Below, one piece after another: positions 8,420 through 17,191 of a DNA stretch of 64,000 nt (the first letter of the stretch is position 1; each line of letters starts with the position of its first letter). Below the pieces are notes generated by a model, which was given only the letters and a program-made list of their open reading frames with translations, made no database searches and was not told the origin of the DNA. Location of the stretch: positions 31,070-95,069 of the forward strand of contig NZ_NIHC01000010.1 of assembly GCF_002806945.1 (NCBI RefSeq), read 5' to 3'. Source of the DNA: Marinobacter salexigens (GTDB lineage Bacteria; Pseudomonadota; Gammaproteobacteria; Pseudomonadales; Oleiphilaceae). The position numbers and the translations under genes were made by a program.

Positions 8420-9783
8420 GGGTTTACGCCCTCATTATGTGATTGAAGATAAAAAGAGTATATAAAGCCTCCCACAACGGCATTGATATAGTGCCCTGTG
8501 GTGTAGAGGGCATACGACTCAAAAAGATTGATGACTATCCAGAATCCGAAAAAACTGCATGCAAAAATGAAAACGTCGTTGGGCATTCGGCCTTTTCGAT
8601 GGGCGATAAAGGTAGCGACTCCCATCCAGATTACCATAGCTAATAGAATCGCTGATCCTGCTAGGCCATTAGCGACAATGGATTCAACGAATGAATTGTG
8701 TAGGTGGCCAAAACTTTTCTTGAACTGATCGGAGAAAAAAACGGATCGATTGATCAAGTCTTCGGCGCTGCCGGGCCCCCAGCCCACCAAAGGACGCTCT
8801 TTAAACCACTCCAACGCGACTCGCCAAGAATATAACCGAATACCATGGCTGGTACGGGGGTCGAAGCTGTAATCTTGCAGGGTGATGTATTGTTCTACAG
8901 TAAAAGTCTGGCTATTGAATAGAGCTTTGACCCGTTCTGAAGCGCCCAGCCCAGCAAGTAAAGCGCCAAATAGGAGCAGTAACGCCACAATAAAAATAGC
9001 TTTACGTTTCTTGTTGCGACAGGATAAATCTTTTTTTCTCCACATGAGAAACGCAGCCGCCACAAGGCCAAGATTGCCGGCCACGAGAATGCCTAGCCAA
9101 GCGGCGCGAGTCTGTGTGGCGATAAACCCAGTGGCGAGCACGGCAAACGTAAGAGCGACAAGGGCGATCTTCGCACGGTGCCAACGATGTGAGCTACCCT
9201 TGATGACCCGGTCGATAAAACACACAGTGCCTATCAAGGCCGTTCCTAGGAACATAGCTGCGTGCTGGGCATTGTGGATACCAAAGTCTGTCCGTTTTCC
9301 TGCCAAGGCGTTGTTCCAGTAGCCGCTTCCGGTATTTGAAAATAAATAGACGGCCAGCCCGAGCATGCTCAAGAGCAGAAAAGCCCAGCGGTAAGGGCGC
9401 GCAATAACACCCATGCCAAGAGCAACCATGAACACCATTATTGGCTTCATAAAATATCGTGTTTCACGGATTTCCGGATCGATGCCCGGCGGTAAGGTAT
9501 AGGCGTACCATAGCCTTGCTAGAATGAGGAAACCCAGCATTGCTATACATGCTAGGAAGAGCGGGTCATGGAGAACGCAGATCTTCAACTCTGATTTTCT
9601 GCCTGGAACCAGAGCCAGCCAGAGAAAAGCCAGAATCATTACGCTTTCGGCCCCGCGATACGCTGCGAGCACTGGGAGGTAGCAAAAGATGTAGGTTGCG
9701 AGAGCCACAACGAACAGTGCTTCGCCGTGGTTTTTCTTAAACAGCAAGGATGCGGGTGTTGATGATGGAGGGGCATTAGTCAT
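8416..9783 (-). CDS. O-antigen ligase family (Wzy_C domain) membrane protein
   Basis: About 455 residues, with ten or more hydrophobic segments spread over the length and a long periplasmic loop in the C-terminal half. The loop has the Wzy_C/WaaL-type features: conserved arginines (GIRLYSWRVALEWFKERPLVGWGPGSAEDLI) and a histidine (FGHLHNSFVESIVANGLAG). WaaL joins undecaprenyl-linked O-chains to lipid A-core; Wzy homologues polymerise O-units, and sequence alone does not separate them. I chose the ATG at 9783, which has GGAAAA upstream and overlaps the GT9 gene by 8 bp; the GTG at 9798 in frame is an alternative. A second Wzy_C protein lies in the same locus at 15181-17190. Confidence 0.85.
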   Translation of the reverse strand: MTNAPPSSTPASLLFKKNHGEALFVVALATYIFCYLPVLAAYRGAESVMILAFLWLALVPGRKSELKICVLHDPLFLACIAMLGFLILARLWYAYTLPPGIDPEIRETRYFMKPIMVFMVALGMGVIARPYRWAFLLLSMLGLAVYLFSNTGSGYWNNALAGKRTDFGIHNAQHAAMFLGTALIGTVCFIDRVIKGSSHRWHRAKIALVALTFAVLATGFIATQTRAAWLGILVAGNLGLVAAAFLMWRKKDLSCRNKKRKAIFIVALLLLFGALLAGLGASERVKALFNSQTFTVEQYITLQDYSFDPRTSHGIRLYSWRVALEWFKERPLVGWGPGSAEDLINRSVFFSDQFKKSFGHLHNSFVESIVANGLAGSAILLAMVIWMGVATFIAHRKGRMPNDVFIFACSFFGFWIVINLFESYALYTTGHYINAVVGGFIYSFYLQSHNEGVNP

Positions 9784-10825
9784 TGGATGGTTTTCCACTC
9801 TGCTGCGCTATCCATTCATCAAGCGTCGCACAGGCCTCATCCACCTCGATCAGATCCATAGCGCCCTCAAATTCCGCTTTGGCTCCCCAGCGGGCCTCAT
9901 CGACAGACTTCCCTGTATATTTCTTTAGAGCTTCCGGATAACGGTTAACGCACCATTGCAGCGAATTGTATGGGCCGGAGCGGTACGGATTGCTCGCGGC
10001 AAACAAACCCAGCACATCAGTATCTACAGCGCTGGCAATGTGGGCTGGCCCTGTGTCTGGCGCAACCGCCAAATCGGCGTGAGTCAGCAGGGCCGTTAGT
10101 TGCTTCAGGGTGTCCTTGCCGCAGATGTTGTGAGCTTTTTCTTTCATTGCGGCTTCAATGGTTGCGCAGTAATCCACCTCAAATGGTGCCGGGCTCCCAA
10201 CCAGAATAACCTTCATTCCATGCACTCTTATTGCATGATCTGCCAATTGTGCATAACGCTCTGGTGGCCAGTTTCGCAATTTGTGGCTGGCACAGGGGCT
10301 GATAACCAGGTTTTTGCGCCCCCCCGCCAGATGGGTGTGTGCAAATTGGTGGTCAGCGTCTGACAGTGGAATGTGCCAGCGGGGTGGCGCAGCCTTGAGG
10401 CCTAACGGCTCCAGAAAGCTCGCCAGACAATCCCTGACATGCTGTTGTGGGGCTGGAGCTATCCGCTTGTTAATAAACAGGCCATGCAGGTCTTTACTGC
10501 GAGCTTTGTCGTAGCCGACTTTGACCTTTGCCGGGATCAGTGCTGCGGCCAGATTGGCTCTCAGCGCTACCTGCATGTGCAGCAGCGCATCAAACTGGCG
10601 GCCTCTTATTTTCTTTCGCAGATCCGCATAACCCTGGCGACCAGCTTTCTTGTCGAAAATGATGAACTCCACGCCTGGCAAGTCGCCAATGAGCTTGGCT
10701 TCAAGCTTGCCAATGACCCAGGTAATGTTGACGCCCGGTAGCTGCTCCTGAAGGCTTAGAACAACCGGGATGACGTGTGTAACGTCACCGATGGCGGATA
10801 GGCGAAGTATGCAGATAGACTTCAT
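9776..10825 (-). CDS. Glycosyltransferase family 9 (LPS heptosyltransferase-like)
   Basis: A 349-residue GT9 protein. The start MKSICILRLSAIGDVTHVIPVVLSLQEQLP is the typical ADP-heptose:LPS heptosyltransferase N-terminus, and the C-terminal half has ISPCASHKLRNWPPERYAQLADHAI and ADLAVAPDTGPAHIASA, the donor-site block. It most likely adds L-glycero-D-manno-heptose to the inner core. It is first in a four-gene operon (GT9, ligase, GT8, GT8) and divergent from kdkA. A run of seven Cs on the plus strand (10319-10325; seven Gs in the message) codes the AGGRKN segment. Whether it is a WaaC, WaaF or WaaQ equivalent is not clear. Confidence 0.88.
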   Translation of the reverse strand: MKSICILRLSAIGDVTHVIPVVLSLQEQLPGVNITWVIGKLEAKLIGDLPGVEFIIFDKKAGRQGYADLRKKIRGRQFDALLHMQVALRANLAAALIPAKVKVGYDKARSKDLHGLFINKRIAPAPQQHVRDCLASFLEPLGLKAAPPRWHIPLSDADHQFAHTHLAGGRKNLVISPCASHKLRNWPPERYAQLADHAIRVHGMKVILVGSPAPFEVDYCATIEAAMKEKAHNICGKDTLKQLTALLTHADLAVAPDTGPAHIASAVDTDVLGLFAASNPYRSGPYNSLQWCVNRYPEALKKYTGKSVDEARWGAKAEFEGAMDLIEVDEACATLDEWIAQQSGKPSND

Positions 10826-10975
10826 CGAGTATTTATCCGTTGCAGGTAAATAGACCCTTTTGTGGAGCTGAGCCCTAGTTAGTTGGTAAACTGGCCGCCA
10901 TTCTATCCTACTCGTTAGTATACGTCCTACGGCGTTGGGCTAGCGGTATCTTTGGGCGAAGGCTGCCGGGGAACC

Positions 10976-11692
10976 ATGACCGAGTCTGAGAAGGTTATAC
11001 GTGATGATGGTGCCGTAGCGTTAGTGCATCCAGATTACCGGGAACGAGTAAAGCTTGACTGGTTTAGTGCCAGTTACTGGGGAAAGAGTGCCCGGCAGGT
11101 CAGCAGTGGTGGCCGGGGGGGGGCTTGGTTTATTCAAGCTGGTGATCTTGATCTGGTTCTTCGGGAGTACCGGCGAGGCGGTCTGGCAGCTCGGATTTCC
11201 CAAAAGACCTATGTTTATACTAAGGAACGGGCTGTCCGGTCTTTTTCAGAGTTTCGTCTCCTCCAAAAGCTACACGGGATGGATTTCCCAGTGCCGAAGC
11301 CCGTGGCTGCTCTGTATAAGAAAACATCTTTGATTCAATATCAGGCATCCATAATTGTAGAGCGCCTCAGGGATGCAATTACGCTTGCCGAGGTAGTAGG
11401 GAGTCTAGACACAAACGACTGGCAAAATTTAGGGGTTGTGATTCGTGCTTTTCACGAAGCTAATGTGCGGCATGCTGATCTGAACTGTTTTAATGTGATG
11501 GTTCACGATGGGCGCTTCTATCTGATTGATTTTGATAGGGGCAGGATTATGCCTGAGAATTCTGACCCGAATTGGAAAACCGCAAACCTTGAGCGCTTTG
11601 CCCGGTCACTGAGAAAGGTGGCCGGTGAGAGAATCCAGGCCAGAATCTGGGATAGTTTTATAATTGGGTACAAGAGGAGTCCTGCTGCTTGA
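10976..11692 (+). CDS. kdkA: 3-deoxy-D-manno-octulosonic acid (Kdo) kinase
   Basis: A 238-residue kinase-fold protein. It has an N-terminal glycine-rich segment (SSGGRGGAWFI, about 43-53), the catalytic loop RHADLNCFNVMV (H166, D168, N173) and the metal-binding LIDFDRGR (D185, D187), matching KdkA and WaaP-type LPS kinases. KdkA phosphorylates the single Kdo added by a monofunctional WaaA, as in Haemophilus and Vibrio. I chose the ATG at 10976; a TTG at 10952 is in frame. A tract of nine Gs (11115-11123) lies at codons 47-49, so slippage would shift the frame early in the protein. The stop overlaps the next gene's TTG start in a TTGA arrangement. Confidence 0.9.
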   Translation: MTESEKVIRDDGAVALVHPDYRERVKLDWFSASYWGKSARQVSSGGRGGAWFIQAGDLDLVLREYRRGGLAARISQKTYVYTKERAVRSFSEFRLLQKLHGMDFPVPKPVAALYKKTSLIQYQASIIVERLRDAITLAEVVGSLDTNDWQNLGVVIRAFHEANVRHADLNCFNVMVHDGRFYLIDFDRGRIMPENSDPNWKTANLERFARSLRKVAGERIQARIWDSFIIGYKRSPAA

Positions 11693-12807
11693 CTGATATA
11701 AACCCTGAGAAGGGCCTACCGACAATACTTTGCCTCACTGATTCGTGTGACCTTCCTGAGTCTGAGTTATTTATCGGGCTAAAAAATGCGGGCTTTGATA
11801 TTGATGTGATGTGTAACCCGAAAGGCCGGAATTACCAGCGCCTGGTTGATGAGGGGCTGGTTGCGCAGCCAATGGCTCTGAAAAGTCGTTTCGATAAGGC
11901 GGGTACAGCAGCTATTCATGATCAGTTGACGAAGAAAGACTATGACATTATCCACGCATATAATCCCCGGTCTTTAGCGTGTGGGTTGCGGGCTTCAAAG
12001 GGAACCGATATACGAGTGGTGGCATATCGTGGTGTGATCGGGAATATCAGTTTCCTGAACCCGGAATCCTGGATTACGTTTCTGCACCCGCGGGTAAGCA
12101 CGATTGTATGTGTGGCCGATGCGATTAAAGATCATTTGGCAAGTTTGCGCTTTTTATGGATGCGTATACCAGATACTAAATTACGGCGTATTTATAAAGG
12201 GCATGATTTGGCTTGGTACCAAGAAACCCCGGCAGACCTTAGCGAATTTGGTATTCCGAAGGATGCTCTTGTTATCTGTTGTACCGGTCGCAACGTTCCA
12301 AGAAAGGGTGTTGATGATCTGATCAATGCGTTGGGGCTATTGCCAAAAGAGACAAACGTGCATCTGCTGCTCGTTGGTGATGTGATCGAGAACCAGGAAA
12401 TAAAGTCTCTGGCAAATCAGTCCACCTTTGCGGATCGAATACACTTTACCGGTTACCGCAATGATGCTCCTGCTCTAGCTGCAGCAAGTCACGTTTTTGT
12501 GCTGCCTTCAAAAGGGAGAGAGGGGCTACCCAGGGCGGTGATTGAGGCCATGGCTTATGGGGTGGCGCCCGTTGTTACAAATGTTGGGGGGATGCCTGAG
12601 CTGGTGGAGGACGGGGTGAGTGGTCTTGTCGTGCCTCCGGAGGATCCTGAGAGTTTGGCTGCTGCCATCGCGCGCTTGATAAATGATCCTGGTCTGGCTC
12701 AAAAACTGGGAGCTTCGGCTAGAGCGCGAATTGCCAGTGACTTTCATACGTCACAAACGGTTGCTCAAACAGCAAAACTCTACGTGGAACTGTCGGGTAG
12801 CGAATAA
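11689..12807 (+). CDS. Glycosyltransferase family 4 protein
   Basis: A 372-residue GT-B protein. The C-terminal GT4 donor domain shows CCTGRNVPRKGVDDLINAL, LLLVGD, the block FVLPSKGREGLPRAVIEAMAYGVAPVVTNVGGMPELV with its E-x7-E pair, and DGVSGLVVPPEDPESLAAAI. The N-terminus (ILCLTDSCDLPESELFIGLKNAGFDIDVM) is an acceptor domain. It presumably adds a hexose or heptose to the LPS core. Its TTG start overlaps the kdkA stop by 4 bp. From here to about 15.1 kb the DNA looks more A/T-rich than the glnE or thiC flanks and non-ATG starts are frequent, as in acquired glycan genes. Confidence 0.9.
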   Translation: MTDINPEKGLPTILCLTDSCDLPESELFIGLKNAGFDIDVMCNPKGRNYQRLVDEGLVAQPMALKSRFDKAGTAAIHDQLTKKDYDIIHAYNPRSLACGLRASKGTDIRVVAYRGVIGNISFLNPESWITFLHPRVSTIVCVADAIKDHLASLRFLWMRIPDTKLRRIYKGHDLAWYQETPADLSEFGIPKDALVICCTGRNVPRKGVDDLINALGLLPKETNVHLLLVGDVIENQEIKSLANQSTFADRIHFTGYRNDAPALAAASHVFVLPSKGREGLPRAVIEAMAYGVAPVVTNVGGMPELVEDGVSGLVVPPEDPESLAAAIARLINDPGLAQKLGASARARIASDFHTSQTVAQTAKLYVELSGSE

Positions 12808-12900
12808 GGTCTGGCTTCGATTGCAGCACACATTAAAATCTTTTCGGACATTGGAGTAAAAGATGGGCATAGATAGTTTACATGCAGGGAAGTGTTATCA

Positions 12901-13692
12901 GTGCCCAACTCTTTAAAAAAAGCGCCTATTAAGGTGTTGGTGTTAACACTACCCCAGTCTGAGGACAGGCAAACTCGAATTGAGGCGGCCCTGACAAATG
13001 CCGGTATAGATTTCGAGTTTTTTTGGGGAGTTGACGGTAGAACGGATCGTGACCCGGTGTTTGCAATGTATGACAAGCCCAAGCGCGTTTGGCTGAAAGG
13101 TCAGCCCATGAGCCAAGGGCAGCTTGGTTGTTTTGCCAGCCATTACAATATATGGAAACGCTGTGTTGAGGAGGGCGCAAACTATGTTGTGCTCGAAGAT
13201 GACGTCTTGTTTGATGCGCCCTTACTGAAGCAGTTTCTTGAAGATGCGCTTGGCTTTCCAAGACGTCTTGAATGCTTAAGGCTCTTCAAGAACAAAACAC
13301 GAAACCATAAAACTACTAACCTTGGCTCTACCGGACGCTTCGATATCCTTAGGTACACAAAAGGGCCCATGAGCACCATGGGATATTACATAACGCCAGC
13401 GGCGGCAGAAAAATTTCTTGTTGCGTCTAACCCGATATTCTTGTCAGTGGATATCTATATGGATCGATACTGGGTGAATGGTGTCCAGTGTCTTGGTGTA
13501 CAGCCTGCGATTGTGACGCATGATTATGGGTTTGAGTCCATTATCGGGTATGGCGAAAAGGTTGGCCGGCGGCCGTTGTTTGTTCGCTTAATCAGGGAGG
13601 CTTTTACTCTGACTGAAAGATTGAGACGGTTTTACTACAACCTTCGGGTGGGGAATGTGGCAATAGAAAAGAAGATCCTTGGTGATGACTGA
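12901..13692 (+). CDS. Glycosyltransferase family 25 (LPS biosynthesis) protein
   Basis: About 263 residues from the GTG at 12901 (MPNSLKKAPIKVLVLTLPQSEDRQTRIEAALTNAG). The start IKVLVLTLPQSEDRQ.., then FEFFWGVDGR, GQLGCFASHYNIWKRCVEEGANYVVLEDDVLF, and GYYITPAAAEKFL are the ordered motifs of GT25 enzymes such as the LgtB/LpsA beta-galactosyltransferases. I prefer 12901 over the GTG at 12892 because the AGGGA site at 12886-12890 is too close to the latter. The gap to the preceding GT4 gene is 93 bp and holds a 17-codon open frame (12863-12916). The 3' end overlaps the truncated GT32 frame by 8 bp. Confidence 0.9.
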   Translation: MPNSLKKAPIKVLVLTLPQSEDRQTRIEAALTNAGIDFEFFWGVDGRTDRDPVFAMYDKPKRVWLKGQPMSQGQLGCFASHYNIWKRCVEEGANYVVLEDDVLFDAPLLKQFLEDALGFPRRLECLRLFKNKTRNHKTTNLGSTGRFDILRYTKGPMSTMGYYITPAAAEKFLVASNPIFLSVDIYMDRYWVNGVQCLGVQPAIVTHDYGFESIIGYGEKVGRRPLFVRLIREAFTLTERLRRFYYNLRVGNVAIEKKILGDD

Positions 13693-14059
13693 GAGCATTC
13701 ACGCTATCTGGTTAGGTAAACGTATGCCTCCGCTATCCCATGCCTGCCTGGATGACTGGAAAAAAATGGGGTTTAGCTATCAACTTTGGACGGAGGATAA
13801 CCCACAGATTCGGAGCTGGATTGATAACTGCGAGTTTGCGAAGGAATGCTATGATCGTAAACTTTTCGATTTTGTTTCAGGCTATCTTCGATTGGAAGAG
13901 CTACAAAAAGAGGGAAGGCCCTACCTAGACACTGGTGTGACAATTCGCCGTGATCCGTTTCCCCTATTTTCGGGGAGGAGCTTTGTGGCTGGTTCGTACA
14001 TTCCAGTAGCAATGAGGTGGGGTTGGAGCCAGGCGTATTTAAGGGGAAAGAGTTCCTGA
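13685..14059 (+). pseudogene. Truncated GT32-type glycosyltransferase (Gly_transf_sug) remnant
   Basis: An open frame of 124 codons. Its protein reads like the first half of a GT32 / DXD-containing glycosyltransferase: SIHAIWLGKRMPPLSHACLDDWKKMGFSYQLW, then FDFVSGYLRLEELQKEGRPYLDTGVTI. Family members run to about 230-260 residues and have YLDTDVE at this point; here the second Asp of DXD is Gly (D82-T83-G84). After residue 108 similarity stops. The +1 frame there reads [17 protein letters not shown], which looks like a GT32 continuation, so a frameshift plus loss of the C-terminal half is likely. The stop overlaps the next ATG (TGATG), so the remnant may still be translated. A functional short protein cannot be excluded. 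Confidence 0.6.
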
Positions 14060-15150
14060 TGCGGCGCTATCTCTTTTTTGTTAACCAGTCCTATTCGTAC
14101 TCAATTCTGCGACCACTCCAAAGCGAGATAGAGCGCCGAGGCGATGAGGCAGCCTGGTTTGTAGCAGGCTGTAGTGCAGCCCCACTCACTACTACAGAGC
14201 GGCGGTTGCTTACGGTTCGTGAGGTGCAAGAATATAATCCTGATGCTGTATTTGTGCCAGGTGACTGGGTTCCGCCCTGGTTTCCTGGCCTCAAGGTGAA
14301 GGTTTTTCACGGTTTTCCTATTAACAAGCGTGGCGTAGATCCGGCCAAACAGTCCCATTACCGTATTCGTGGATGGTTTGATCTGTACTGCACCATGTCC
14401 GATATAGATACAGAGCGCTTTGAACAGCTTGCGATTGAAAAACCGCATTTCGCTGTGAGGAAAACCGGTTGGCCAAAGCTAGATGGTGTTATAAGGCCGA
14501 AAACGAAAAAGCAAAAAGAGGATCTGTTTTGTGAAGCATCCTTACCTGTTGTCTTCTACGCTTCCACTTTTACCAGAGGTGTAACCTCAGCCCCCGACTT
14601 ATTGACCACGATCAAGGCTTTGCGGGATTCGGGGGAGTGGAACCTGGTGGTGACACTCCACCCCAAAATGCCTGAAGAGACGGCCGACCGATACCGGGCA
14701 CTTCAGAGTTCGCGACTGATTTTTCTTGAAAGTACTGAGGATTTCGTCCCATACATGCGGCTGGCGGATGTTATGCTTTGCGATACCTCGTCCATCATGA
14801 ATGAGTTCATGGTACTGGATATTCCGGTTGTTACCTTGCGAACCAGGATACCGGGGCCGCAGGTCATTGATGTTCAGGAACCGGAAAATGTGCCCGCGGC
14901 CTTGAATCAGGCCCTTCGGCGTGATGAGCAACTAATTGCCAGCATGCGCCAGTATATTAAATCACTACATTCGTTTGATGACGGGCACTCGTCACCGCGG
15001 GTACTGGATGCGGTAGAGGGATTGTTTGAGAGCCCTCCGCAGCTTCAAAGAAAACCATTGAATGCCTGGCGCTGGCTCCGATTAAAGTTCAAATTCAGGA
15101 AGATACTGCGTGAGCAGGCGGATCAGGACAGGCGCGATAACTGCGCCTGA
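14059..15150 (+). CDS. CDP-glycerol glycerophosphotransferase family protein
   Basis: About 363 residues from the ATG at 14059 ([24 protein letters not shown]), preceded by a purine-rich aaggggaaagag site. The C-terminal half has [22 protein letters not shown] and [31 protein letters not shown], the GT-B-fold signature of CDP-glycerol/ribitol (TagF/Glyphos_transf) transferases. In Gram-negatives such proteins transfer glycerol phosphate or a sugar during LPS or capsule synthesis; the donor here is unknown. It closes the five-gene plus-strand operon that began with kdkA and converges with the Wzy-GT2 fusion, with only 30 bp between the stops. Confidence 0.78.
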   Translation: MRRYLFFVNQSYSYSILRPLQSEIERRGDEAAWFVAGCSAAPLTTTERRLLTVREVQEYNPDAVFVPGDWVPPWFPGLKVKVFHGFPINKRGVDPAKQSHYRIRGWFDLYCTMSDIDTERFEQLAIEKPHFAVRKTGWPKLDGVIRPKTKKQKEDLFCEASLPVVFYASTFTRGVTSAPDLLTTIKALRDSGEWNLVVTLHPKMPEETADRYRALQSSRLIFLESTEDFVPYMRLADVMLCDTSSIMNEFMVLDIPVVTLRTRIPGPQVIDVQEPENVPAALNQALRRDEQLIASMRQYIKSLHSFDDGHSSPRVLDAVEGLFESPPQLQRKPLNAWRWLRLKFKFRKILREQADQDRRDNCA

Positions 15151-15180
15151 GCCACCCGCAACCCCTGGCTGAGCCTTCTT

Positions 15181-17190
15181 TTAGTGCTTTGGCTTCACCC
15201 TTTTGCTAAGGGTCCAGAGGCCGGCGTATTTGTTGAAAGAGCCCTGTGCGTAGGTCACTGCAACCAGAAAGCCAACAGATCCATCCAGAAAGCCAAAGCG
15301 GATTATGTAAACCTGTAAAAACGTTAGCAGGCCTCGAAATGCCGGGTAAATCAGGGTGCGTGTTCTCTTACCTTTTCGGAACTTTTCCTGAGAGCCCAGC
15401 CAAGCGTACTTGGCACTTTTTTCAAGTGCATGCCCGAAATGCCGGTGGGTGTAATGGGTCAGGCGCCCTCGCAGGGTTTTGGTTTTACGCCCTTCCGGAA
15501 CCAGAATTTTTTCGTGCACCAATGCACTGGAAAAGCGAACACCTTCACGGCGGAACAGGCGCAGTGGCGCTCGGCCGCTTCGGCCAAAATCAAGCCTTGT
15601 ACCATACAGTGTGACAGCCCAAGGGAGCTTGTAAGCATCTGCGTCGGGATCGGCTAGCCGGTGGTTGATTTCACGGGCCAGTTCCGGCGTGATACGTTCA
15701 TCGGCATCCAGTGACAGCACCCAGTCGCCCGTGGCTTTCTCCAGAGCTCTCTGTTTCTGAACACCAAAGCCCGGCCAGTCGGTGACCTCAAGAATGTCCG
15801 CATACTGCTTGGCAATTTCAACGGTTCTGTCCGTGCTTCCGCTATCCAGAACGATAATTTCGTCAGCAACCAGCCTGGCCGACTTCAGGCAGTCGGCAAT
15901 GTGGTCTTCCTCGTTTTTTGTGATGATTGTTGCCGATACGGTTTTGGTCCGTTGCCGCACGTAAGAGGTGCCCAGCTCGTTGAAAAGTGCAGCGGCAGTG
16001 CCGGCAACCGATACCAGGTAGAAGGTCAGGAACAGCGTTCGGTTAAAGGTAGCTTCGGTCAGCCCAAAGAGGAGGTAACCGACACTGATTAGTGAGCCTG
16101 ACACTGCAAGATGCGCCGTAGCTGTATGTGTACTGAACAGGTGTCGTGCAAAAATCGTCAAAGGTATGAATATCAGGAATGCCCAACTCAGAATGCCCGG
16201 GATACCGCTAGTAGCGGCAATGTTGAGCAAATCGTTATGGGCGTGGCCAGTACAGCAGTCTATCAGTGCGGCAGACGACTCCCCGGAGGCAACTGAAGCC
16301 TCGATTTCCTGGGCGTAACCCCCAAGCCCGACGCCGGTCCATGGGTTTTCAGCGAACATCCCCCAAGCCAACTCCCACACCTCCATCCGGATTGTAATGG
16401 CCGAATCCGGGGAGTCATTCTGCAGAAGGCCTGCAATTTGCCCTGACATCCGATCGTTGGTTGCAATGGCCGTCACAACCAGCACAGGAATAACGATCAT
16501 GCTGATGATGCGAAGATTTCTGCTCAGCAGCGGCACCAGAAGGAGCAGGAAGAATGGTAAGGCAACAAGGTTGCTTCGGGTTTGCGATAGCATGGCGACC
16601 GCGGCAGTTCCGGCCCCCATAATGATCAAGATAAGGGCAAGAGAGCGCCGCTTGCTGCGGTAGAAAAACAATCCGCCCGTCAGGGTGAGAAAGCTGCCCA
16701 GTAACGCGATATTCCCAAAGCTGATCGGGTTTATTCCTCCGCCAAAGCGGTTGTTAAGAAGAGGATCTAGTGAGCCTTGGTTCGCAATCACCGCTGAACC
16801 CAGCAAGCCAAAAACAGCTGCTGCCAGAAGCCCTGCACTGGCAAACAGCGTATTTGCTCCCAATCGGGCGTAGCTCAGGGCAATTATCAGAGGCCAGAAC
16901 AAGATGAAGCGGGCATGGGTACCAAACGTTTTGCCGCCCTCATAACTGAAACCTTCTATGGCCCAAGAGCAAAAACTCACGAGTACGAAAAACCAGAAGG
17001 CAAAATGCAGCAGGCGAAGCTCTTTGGGCTTATCCCACCCGGCCTGGTACAGGGATTTTCGGAGGCTGATTACGATGCCTGTTATGGCAAGCAATAGCGT
17101 GGCGGCTGCCAAGACGCTGGATGACAGAAGCGCGCCCGCCACACCGATTACAAAAAACAGATGAACAGGCATTTGGGAATGATTTGTCAT
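15181..17190 (-). CDS. Fusion of O-antigen ligase/polymerase (Wzy_C) and family 2 glycosyltransferase
   Basis: About 669 residues from the ATG at 17190 (MTNHSQMPVHLFFVIGV), one base after the lpxL stop. Residues 1-410 form a polytopic membrane domain with a Wzy_C loop (RMEVWELAWGMFAENPWTGVGLGGY and GHAHNDLLNIAATSGIPG). Residues about 417-669 are a complete cytosolic GT2 domain of the WaaE/KdtX type: TVSATIITKNEEDHIADCL, EIIVLDSGSTDRT, the D-x-D region SLDADERITPELA and LYGTRLDFGRSGR. WaaE-like enzymes add a beta-glucose to inner-core heptose. No stop or frame break separates the halves. I infer one protein that couples a sugar transfer to ligation or polymerisation; these are normally separate genes. 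Confidence 0.87.
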   Translation of the reverse strand: MTNHSQMPVHLFFVIGVAGALLSSSVLAAATLLLAITGIVISLRKSLYQAGWDKPKELRLLHFAFWFFVLVSFCSWAIEGFSYEGGKTFGTHARFILFWPLIIALSYARLGANTLFASAGLLAAAVFGLLGSAVIANQGSLDPLLNNRFGGGINPISFGNIALLGSFLTLTGGLFFYRSKRRSLALILIIMGAGTAAVAMLSQTRSNLVALPFFLLLLVPLLSRNLRIISMIVIPVLVVTAIATNDRMSGQIAGLLQNDSPDSAITIRMEVWELAWGMFAENPWTGVGLGGYAQEIEASVASGESSAALIDCCTGHAHNDLLNIAATSGIPGILSWAFLIFIPLTIFARHLFSTHTATAHLAVSGSLISVGYLLFGLTEATFNRTLFLTFYLVSVAGTAAALFNELGTSYVRQRTKTVSATIITKNEEDHIADCLKSARLVADEIIVLDSGSTDRTVEIAKQYADILEVTDWPGFGVQKQRALEKATGDWVLSLDADERITPELAREINHRLADPDADAYKLPWAVTLYGTRLDFGRSGRAPLRLFRREGVRFSSALVHEKILVPEGRKTKTLRGRLTHYTHRHFGHALEKSAKYAWLGSQEKFRKGKRTRTLIYPAFRGLLTFLQVYIIRFGFLDGSVGFLVAVTYAQGSFNKYAGLWTLSKRVKPKH

Positions 17191-17191
17191 G

